Of a stretch of DNA of 49,350 nucleotides, positions 44,305-49,350 are shown piece after piece (positions within the stretch are counted from its first letter, which is position 1; every line of letters begins with the position of its first letter). The notes under the pieces were generated by a model. That model worked only from the letters and a program-made list of their open reading frames with translations, was not told where the DNA came from and ran no database searches. The DNA is from Nocardioides sp. GTDB lineage: Bacteria; Actinomycetota; Actinomycetes; Propionibacteriales; Nocardioidaceae. The translations under genes were made by a program, and so were the position numbers. Location: contig JAUYLL010000033.1 of the NCBI GenBank assembly GCA_030698375.1, forward strand, positions 1 through 49,350, given 5' to 3'.

Positions 44305-44670
44305 ATGACTTCGTTCTTCGACTCGTTCACTCCGCAGGAGGTCGCGCGGATCAGCGCCCGGGGCCGGCACGTCACCCTGCCGGCCGGCTGGTCGCCCATC
44401 TGGGAGCGCACCCCGGCCGACAAGGCCTACATCCTGCTCGACGGCACCGTGTCCGTGCGCAAGCACGGCGAGGAGATCGCCCAGCTCGGCCCGGGCGAGA
44501 TCATGGGTGAGCAGGCGATCGTCGACCACAAGCTCCGCAACGCCACGATCGTGGCCCTGACGCCGCTCGAGGTCATCCACTTCACCGACGAGACCGTCCG
44601 CGAGCTCTGCGACGAGATGCCGTCGTTCAAGGCCGCCCTCGAGGCGGTGGCCAAGTCGCGCCTGGGGTGA
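44305..44670 (+). CDS. Stand-alone cyclic-nucleotide-binding domain protein
   Basis: A 121-residue single CNB/Crp-type domain without a DNA-binding HTH. The phosphate-binding cassette is recognisable in LGPGEIMGEQAIVDHKLRNA (Glu69, Arg78), the residues that hold ribose and phosphate in cAMP sensors. Its stop overlaps the adenylate cyclase start (44667-44670), so the two are translated together. It may sense cAMP made by that enzyme and act on it or on another partner. ATG at 44305. Confidence 0.85.
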   Translation: MTSFFDSFTPQEVARISARGRHVTLPAGWSPIWERTPADKAYILLDGTVSVRKHGEEIAQLGPGEIMGEQAIVDHKLRNATIVALTPLEVIHFTDETVRELCDEMPSFKAALEAVAKSRLG

Positions 44671-45707
44671 GCGGACCGGACCGCCCTCCCGTCCCCGACC
44701 TCGCCGGCGCGCTGGAGGTCGTCGAGACCTACCTGCTCGGCGAGGCCCCCTCGCTGACCCGGGTCCAGGTCGCCGAGCGGGCCGACGTACCCCTCGAGGT
44801 CGCCATCGAGCTCTGGCGACTCCTCGGGTTCCCCACCCAGGGAGACGACGAGGTCGCCTTCACGCCGCTCGACGTGGAGGCGCTGCGCGACGCCCGTTGG
44901 CTGATCGACCAGGGCATCCTCGGCGCCGAGCGGCAAGCCGCCCTCGTACGCACGTGGGGGCGCAGCTATGCCCGCCTCGCGGAGTGGCAGACCACGCTGC
45001 TGGCCGACATGGCCCTGGAGAGCGGGGCGGAGACCGCCGAGACCCTGGCCCAGCTCACCGAGGAGGTGCTGCCGCGCGTCGACGCCCTGCAGTCCTACGT
45101 GTGGCGCCGCCACCTGGTCAGCGCCGGCAGCCGGCTGCTCGCGGTCGAGGCGCCGGGGTCCCCGGTCTCCCGGCTGGCCGTGGTGTTCGTCGACATCGTC
45201 GGCTACACCTCACGCAGCAAGACCCTCTCCGAGGGCGACCTGGTGGAGTGGCTGGAGTACTTCGAGAGCGAGACGCTGGGGCTGGTCGTCGACCACGGCC
45301 TGCGGGTGATCAAGAACATCGGTGACGAGGTGCTGCTCGTCGCCGACGACGTGGTCTCCGCCGTCGAGATCGCCCTGCAGATGACCGCCCGCGGGCGCGA
45401 CGACGACGACGCGTTCCCCTCCGTGCGGGCCGGGGTCGCGTACGGCGACGTGGTCAGCCGGCTCGGTGACGTCTTCGGCCCCACGGTCAACGTCGCGGCC
45501 CGGCTCACGTCCGTGGCCCGCCCGGGCACGGTGGTCGTCGACCGGGGGGCCTACGAGGCGCTGTCGGGTCGCACCCACGACGAGGCCGACGAGAGCCCCC
45601 ACAGCGACTCCGGTGCGGCGCCGTACGCGTTCCGGCGGATGCGCCGGATGTCGGTGAAGGGCTACCCGCGGCTGCACGCGTGGGCGCTGCGACCCCAGGC
45701 CGACTGA
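44667..45707 (+). CDS. Class III adenylate cyclase with N-terminal regulatory domain
   Basis: Makes cAMP from ATP. The 346-residue protein has an N-terminal helical domain of about 160 residues resembling the regulatory domain of mycobacterial Rv1264/Rv2212-type cyclases, then the catalytic domain: metal-binding Asp176 in VVFVDIVGYT and Asp220 in IKNIGDEVLL, adenine-specifying Lys216 and Asp268, and transition-state Asn275 and Arg279 in GPTVNVAARL. All key residues are present, so an active homodimer is expected. GTG at 44667 overlaps the preceding CNB gene by four bases. The C-terminus is convergent with the SEC-C gene. Confidence 0.9.
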   Translation: MSGPDRPPVPDLAGALEVVETYLLGEAPSLTRVQVAERADVPLEVAIELWRLLGFPTQGDDEVAFTPLDVEALRDARWLIDQGILGAERQAALVRTWGRSYARLAEWQTTLLADMALESGAETAETLAQLTEEVLPRVDALQSYVWRRHLVSAGSRLLAVEAPGSPVSRLAVVFVDIVGYTSRSKTLSEGDLVEWLEYFESETLGLVVDHGLRVIKNIGDEVLLVADDVVSAVEIALQMTARGRDDDDAFPSVRAGVAYGDVVSRLGDVFGPTVNVAARLTSVARPGTVVVDRGAYEALSGRTHDEADESPHSDSGAAPYAFRRMRRMSVKGYPRLHAWALRPQAD

Positions 45708-45714
45708 CCTCGGG

Positions 45715-46644
45715 TCAGCGGATCGTCACCTGCCGGTTGGCCAGGCCGGAGCGCGCGGACCGCTGCTCGCTGGTGAGGTCGGAGCTGTCGGCCAGGGCCT
45801 CGGCGAGGTCCAAGGCGTACGCCGCGGCGGGCTCCTCGAGCGCCTCGGCGCCGGTGCCGAGCGGCAGGTCCCAGACGGGGGCGAGCAGCCCGTGGGCACG
45901 GAACATGCCGACCAGGCGGGCGCCCGGGGCGATCACGTCCTGACCCGCGGAGTGCAGCCGCGCCAGCGCGTCGAGCAGCTGGCCCTCGGGCTCCGGCATC
46001 ACCCAGCGCAGGTGCTCCTTGGTGCCGACGTCGGTCCAGTACGCCGCCTCGACCGACGTCAGCCGGGCGGTGGGGGTCGCGGACTGGTTGGCCTGCTCCA
46101 GCGCCGCCGCCGCGCCGTCGGCGTCGTCGACGTCACCCAGCCAGAAGTCGAAGCCCGTGTGGACGGTGACGTCGAGCGACGTACCCGACACCAGGTCCTG
46201 GAGGCGGGGGCCGGCCCCGGGTGACTCGGTGAGCCCGACGATGCCGGGCTCCGCGTCGAGCGCCTTGGTCAGGACGGCGCCGAGGTCGCGCGACGGGTCG
46301 CCGAAGTTGTGCTGGACCTGGAGGCCGAGCCACACCTGGCCGCTGTCGCGGACCATTGCGGGCGCGGCCATCGGGAGCAGGGTGCACAGCTGCACCAGGC
46401 GGTCGCCAGCAGCGGCGACGGTCAGCGGCGCGGTGGCCGCGGGCACCAGCTCGCGCATCGCGACGATGTCGCACTCGGACGGCAGGCCCTCGAAGGGACG
46501 CGCGACGTAGACGTCGTTGCCGCCCCCGGGGGCGCCGTGGCACGCCTTGTAGCGCTTGCCCGAACCGCAGGGGCAGGGCTGTCGCGGGGCGACCTCGCCG
46601 GCGGTGGTGTTCTCTCGTCTGATGCTGCGGTTGCGCTTGGCCAT
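45715..46644 (-). CDS. SEC-C motif protein (DUF5926 family)
   Basis: A 309-residue protein with an N-terminal SEC-C zinc-binding motif PRQPCPCGSGKRYKACHGA (about 20-38) followed by an actinobacterial domain of unknown function (DUF5926-like). SEC-C motifs occur at the tail of SecA and in many nucleic-acid or chaperone-related proteins. The ATG at 46644 (MAKRNRSIRRENT) is chosen because homologues start with this basic stretch. Function unknown. Confidence 0.82.
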   Translation of the reverse strand: MAKRNRSIRRENTTAGEVAPRQPCPCGSGKRYKACHGAPGGGNDVYVARPFEGLPSECDIVAMRELVPAATAPLTVAAAGDRLVQLCTLLPMAAPAMVRDSGQVWLGLQVQHNFGDPSRDLGAVLTKALDAEPGIVGLTESPGAGPRLQDLVSGTSLDVTVHTGFDFWLGDVDDADGAAAALEQANQSATPTARLTSVEAAYWTDVGTKEHLRWVMPEPEGQLLDALARLHSAGQDVIAPGARLVGMFRAHGLLAPVWDLPLGTGAEALEEPAAAYALDLAEALADSSDLTSEQRSARSGLANRQVTIR

Positions 46645-46654
46645 GGCGCTGAAC

Positions 46655-47434
46655 CTAGCCGTCCAGCAACTCCAGGAGGTAAGCCGGGCGGTCGGTGATG
46701 ACGGCCTTGGCCCCCAGGCTCTGGCACAGCTCGAGGTCGGCGGGGGTGTTGACGACCCACACATGGATGTCGTGACCGCTGCGGGCGATCCGCTGCGCGA
46801 AGCGCGGGTGCTCGCGCAGCTCGTCGATCCCGGGGCCCACGGCCCAGTGGTCGCCGATCACGCGGCGCAGCATCGACCAGCTCGCCGTGTGCTCGACGAG
46901 CTGCACCAGCTGCACCTCCGGCGCCAGCTTCTCCACCCGCTGCAGGGCCGTGAACGAGAAGCTCATCACCCGCACCGGCGCCCCGGCCCGGTCCCAGCCG
47001 AAGTCGCGCAGCATCTCGACCAGCCGCTTCTCCACCAGGCCGCCGTAGCGGGTGGGGTGCTTGGTCTCGATGGCCACCTCGACCGGGCGCTCGTAGTCGG
47101 CCACCGTCTCCAGTAGCTTGCGCAGCGTCAGCACCCGGTCGAGCTCCTCGTCCCGGTCGGGAGCCTCGTCGTCGAGCTCGGACCAGGGGTTCTTCCACGA
47201 CGCGAAGTCGAGCTCCGACAGCTCCGCGAGGTCGAGGGTGGAGACCACGCCGCGACGGCTCGTCGTACGGCGCACGCTGCGGTCGTGCACGCACACGAGG
47301 TGCCCGTCGGCCGTGAGGCGCACGTCGCACTCCAGCGCTTGGGCCCCGGCGTCGAGCGCGGCCAGGTAGGCGCCGAGGGTGTGCTCGGCGTTCTCGTGAC
47401 TCGCGCCCCGGTGGGCGACGACCTGCGGCCTCAT
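46655..47434 (-). CDS. Glycerophosphodiester phosphodiesterase
   Basis: A 259-residue TIM-barrel phosphodiesterase hydrolysing glycerophosphodiesters to glycerol-3-phosphate and an alcohol. The signatures are VVAHRGASHENAEHT (catalytic His-Arg), ECDVRLTADGHLVCVHD (Glu, Asp, His of the metal and acid-base site) and VAIETKHP. A cytoplasmic type: no signal peptide. ATG at 47434; ten bases before the SEC-C start on the same strand, so likely one transcript. Confidence 0.92.
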   Translation of the reverse strand: MRPQVVAHRGASHENAEHTLGAYLAALDAGAQALECDVRLTADGHLVCVHDRSVRRTTSRRGVVSTLDLAELSELDFASWKNPWSELDDEAPDRDEELDRVLTLRKLLETVADYERPVEVAIETKHPTRYGGLVEKRLVEMLRDFGWDRAGAPVRVMSFSFTALQRVEKLAPEVQLVQLVEHTASWSMLRRVIGDHWAVGPGIDELREHPRFAQRIARSGHDIHVWVVNTPADLELCQSLGAKAVITDRPAYLLELLDG

Positions 47435-47493
47435 GCGGACAGTCTGTCGTGTCGGGCCCGCAGGCGCCGGTCTGACAGGCCGGCCGGCTCGGC

Positions 47494-47877
47494 TCAGGCG
47501 TTCTCCCAGAGGCCGATCACGTTGCCCTCGGTGTCGAGGAAGTAGGCCGAGAAGCCCATCTCACCGACCGGCATCCGCTCGCTCGCGGGGGTCCCGCCCG
47601 CCGCCTCGATGCTGCGCAACGCCTCGTCGATGCTCGGCACGTCGATCACGATGTTGGGCCCCTTGCCCGGATAGTCCTCGCTGCGCGAGAACATGCCGCC
47701 GTTGATGAAGCCCGCCTCGCTGGCCCCGGTCTCGGGGTCGGTCGGACCGGTCGTCACCATCGTGTAGCCCATGTCGGGCATGGACATCAGCTGCCACCCG
47801 AACGTCTCGCCGTAGAACTTCCGCGCTCGGTCCCCGTCGTCGAACGGGATCTCGAAGTGCACCACCTTGCCGGACAT
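47494..47877 (-). CDS. VOC-superfamily (glyoxalase-like) protein
   Basis: A 127-residue vicinal-oxygen-chelate fold protein: FEIPFDDGDRARKFYGETFG opens the first beta-alpha-beta-beta-beta unit and FLDTEGNVIGLWEN closes the second. Metal ligands would include His7 and the C-terminal Glu; substrate unknown. ATG at 47877 has GGGAGG five bases upstream. Confidence 0.85.
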   Translation of the reverse strand: MSGKVVHFEIPFDDGDRARKFYGETFGWQLMSMPDMGYTMVTTGPTDPETGASEAGFINGGMFSRSEDYPGKGPNIVIDVPSIDEALRSIEAAGGTPASERMPVGEMGFSAYFLDTEGNVIGLWENA

Positions 47878-47933
47878 GCCGCCTCCCTCGATCGCTCTTG
47901 GCCGTCCAGTGAACTGCGGCCCGAGTACGACGG

Positions 47934-49160
47934 TCAACGGGGGTCAGCCGTGAGCGCTGCCAGGCGGCGACCGAGGTAGCGCTGCTCCGGGACGCTGCGG
48001 GCGTAGCGGATGGCGAGGTCGTACGCCGTCGCCGCCGCTGTCGTGTCGCCGGCGAGCTCCAGCAGGTGGGCGTGCACGGCGTGGAGCCGGTGGTGGCGGG
48101 CAAGGGCGCCGTTCGTGAGCAGCGGAGCCAGCGTCCCCAGCCCGGCTTCCGGCCCGCGGGCCATGCCGACGGCGACCGCCCGGTTGAGGGTGACGGCCGG
48201 GCCGGGCGCGAGGTCGGAGAGCGTCGCGTAGAGCAGGCTGATCTGGGTCCAGTCGGTCTGCTCCGCGGTGGCGGCCTCGACGTGGAGGGAGGCGATGGCG
48301 GCCTGCACCTGGAACGGGCCCACGTGGCCGAGACGCAGGGCGTCATGGGTGAGCGCCAGTCCTTCGGCCGCTGCGGCGGTGTCCCACAGGGTCCGGTCCT
48401 GCTCGGCCAGGGGGACCAGGTCGCCCGCCGCGTCGACCCGGGCCGGGGCACGGGCCTGCGTGAGCAGCATCAGGGCCAGTGCGCCCGTCGCCTCGGCGTG
48501 GTCCGGGACCGCCTCGTGGACCAGTCGGGTCAGCCGGACGGCCTCGCCCGCCAGGCCCGGGTCGAGCAGGTCGGGCCCCGCCGTACGTGTGTAGCCCTCG
48601 TTGAACATCAGGTAGCAGGCGTCCAGCACCGCAGCCACCCTGGCCGGGAGCTCCTCGGCGGACGGCCACGTGAACGTCGCGCCGGCCTCCCGCAGCGTCG
48701 CGCGAGCCCGGGTGAGGCGCTGGGTCATGGTGCGGGCCGGGACGAGGTAGGCCGCCGAGATCTGCTCGACGGTGAGGCCACCGACCGACCGCAGGGCGAG
48801 AGCGACCTGAGAAGGGCGGCTGAGCGCCGGGTGACAGCACAGCAGCAGCATCTGGAGGGAGTCGTCGGACTCGCTGGTCGTGACGGCGGTCCCTGGCTCG
48901 TCCGCGCCGGCCGTCTCTGCCGCCTCGCGACGCCGGCGGGCCGAGTCGGACCGGACGCGGTCGATCAACCGCCGCGACGCGACCGTGATGAGCCAGGCCC
49001 GGGGGTCGTCGGGCAGGCCGGCGCTCGGCCACTGCTGGACGGCGGCCACCGCGGCCTCGGCCGCTGCGTCCTCACAGTCCGCGAGGTCTCCGTGGCGTCG
49101 GAGGAGTGCGGCGAGGACGTGCGGCGCCTCGCGCCGCCACACGTCCTCCATCTCGTTCAT
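47934..49160 (-). CDS. ECF sigma factor with C-terminal TPR-like domain (ECF42 type)
   Basis: A 408-residue RNA polymerase sigma factor: region 2 (CEDAAAEAAVAAVQQWPSAG, PDDPRAWLITVASRRLIDRV) and region 4 (LTVEQISAAYLVPARTMTQR) are followed by a long helical DUF6596/TPR-like extension with CYLMFNEGYT and LNRAVAVGMA, diagnostic of the ECF42 group. These have no anti-sigma factor; the extension is needed for activity. They are paired with YCII/DGPF proteins, as here (29 bases from its stop to this start). ATG at 49160; MEDVW three codons on is an alternative. Confidence 0.92.
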   Translation of the reverse strand: MNEMEDVWRREAPHVLAALLRRHGDLADCEDAAAEAAVAAVQQWPSAGLPDDPRAWLITVASRRLIDRVRSDSARRRREAAETAGADEPGTAVTTSESDDSLQMLLLCCHPALSRPSQVALALRSVGGLTVEQISAAYLVPARTMTQRLTRARATLREAGATFTWPSAEELPARVAAVLDACYLMFNEGYTRTAGPDLLDPGLAGEAVRLTRLVHEAVPDHAEATGALALMLLTQARAPARVDAAGDLVPLAEQDRTLWDTAAAAEGLALTHDALRLGHVGPFQVQAAIASLHVEAATAEQTDWTQISLLYATLSDLAPGPAVTLNRAVAVGMARGPEAGLGTLAPLLTNGALARHHRLHAVHAHLLELAGDTTAAATAYDLAIRYARSVPEQRYLGRRLAALTADPR

Positions 49161-49188
49161 GCCCGCGTCGTCGTGGAGTCGTCGTAGT

Positions 49189-49350
49189 TCAGTCGTCGCC
49201 GCCGCCGGGCCACATGGTCGGCCTCAGCTCCACCGTCTCGCCCGGCCCCGAGAAGCTCGCTGCGATCTCCTCGGCCCGCTCGTGGCTCTCGACGTCGATC
49301 AGGAAGAAGCCGGCCAGGTGCTCCTTGCTCTCGGAGTAGGGGCCGTCGGT
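49189..49350 (-). CDS. YCII/DGPF-domain protein, C-terminal part
   Basis: Fifty-three codons run in from the right edge to a TGA at 49191-49189. TDGPYSESKEHLAGFFLIDV carries the DGPF (here DGPY) motif of the YCII-related family, ending ELRPTMWPGGGDD. This is the usual partner and likely target of the ECF42 sigma factor immediately downstream; its role is unproven. The N-terminal part lies outside the window. Confidence 0.85.
   Translation of the reverse strand, partial: TDGPYSESKEHLAGFFLIDVESHERAEEIAASFSGPGETVELRPTMWPGGGDD

Noticed and set aside
1-49350. CRISPR array or complete IS element
   Set aside because: No regularly spaced repeats and no transposase frame or terminal repeats were seen on either strand.

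Overview
The window is high-GC, densely packed actinobacterial chromosome. A Nocardioides-like (Nocardioidaceae) source fits best: GTP-type PEP carboxykinase, a bacterial proteasome activator, an F420-type (DDN family) reductase, mycothiol-era style small biotin carrier, many GTG starts, and tRNA/regulator content typical of that group. The genus is an inference from gene content, not a measured placement.

Region 1 (1-12.4 kb) is an accessory defence island with visibly more A/T-ending codons than the rest. It opens with the last 45 codons of a tyrosine recombinase and ends at a tRNA-Arg(ACG) whose 3' end faces the island. Between them a long minus-strand block reads, in transcription order: CD-NTase-like nucleotidyltransferase, S-4TM pore-type effector, second CD-NTase-like nucleotidyltransferase (joined by 4-bp stop/start overlaps), then HsdM, HsdS, a DUF3800 protein and HsdR of a type I restriction-modification system. 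The anti-phage nucleotide-signalling (CBASS-like) module is preceded by a perfect 18-bp palindrome that matches the actinobacterial LexA/SOS box. Two plus-strand membrane proteins follow, one with a NERD nuclease-related domain.

Region 2 (12.4-25.3 kb) is mostly core: pckG with a strong terminator, an HTH regulator facing a 56-residue secreted-peptide gene, a metallophosphoesterase, an acyl-CoA dehydrogenase with a palindromic operator, tRNA-Ser(GCT), small conserved proteins, a decayed HelR/HelD-like helicase pseudogene beside tRNA-Ser(TGA), a biotin carrier protein, a membrane protein, a nitrilase-family amidohydrolase, and mobA with its DUF6457 partner.

Region 3 (25.3-39.2 kb) carries a quinone oxidoreductase, the proteasome activator Bpa, two HAD phosphatases, phosphoketolase, the methionine set metY-metX-metW, serS, an aldo/keto reductase and a PAP2-diacylglycerol-kinase fusion.

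Region 4 (39.2-49.35 kb) carries a DDN-like reductase, a DUF4446 protein, pheA, a fatty acid desaturase, a GDT1-type transporter, arginine deiminase, a stand-alone cyclic-nucleotide-binding protein overlapping a class III adenylate cyclase, a SEC-C motif protein, a glycerophosphodiesterase, a VOC protein, and an ECF sigma factor with its YCII/DGPF partner cut by the window edge.
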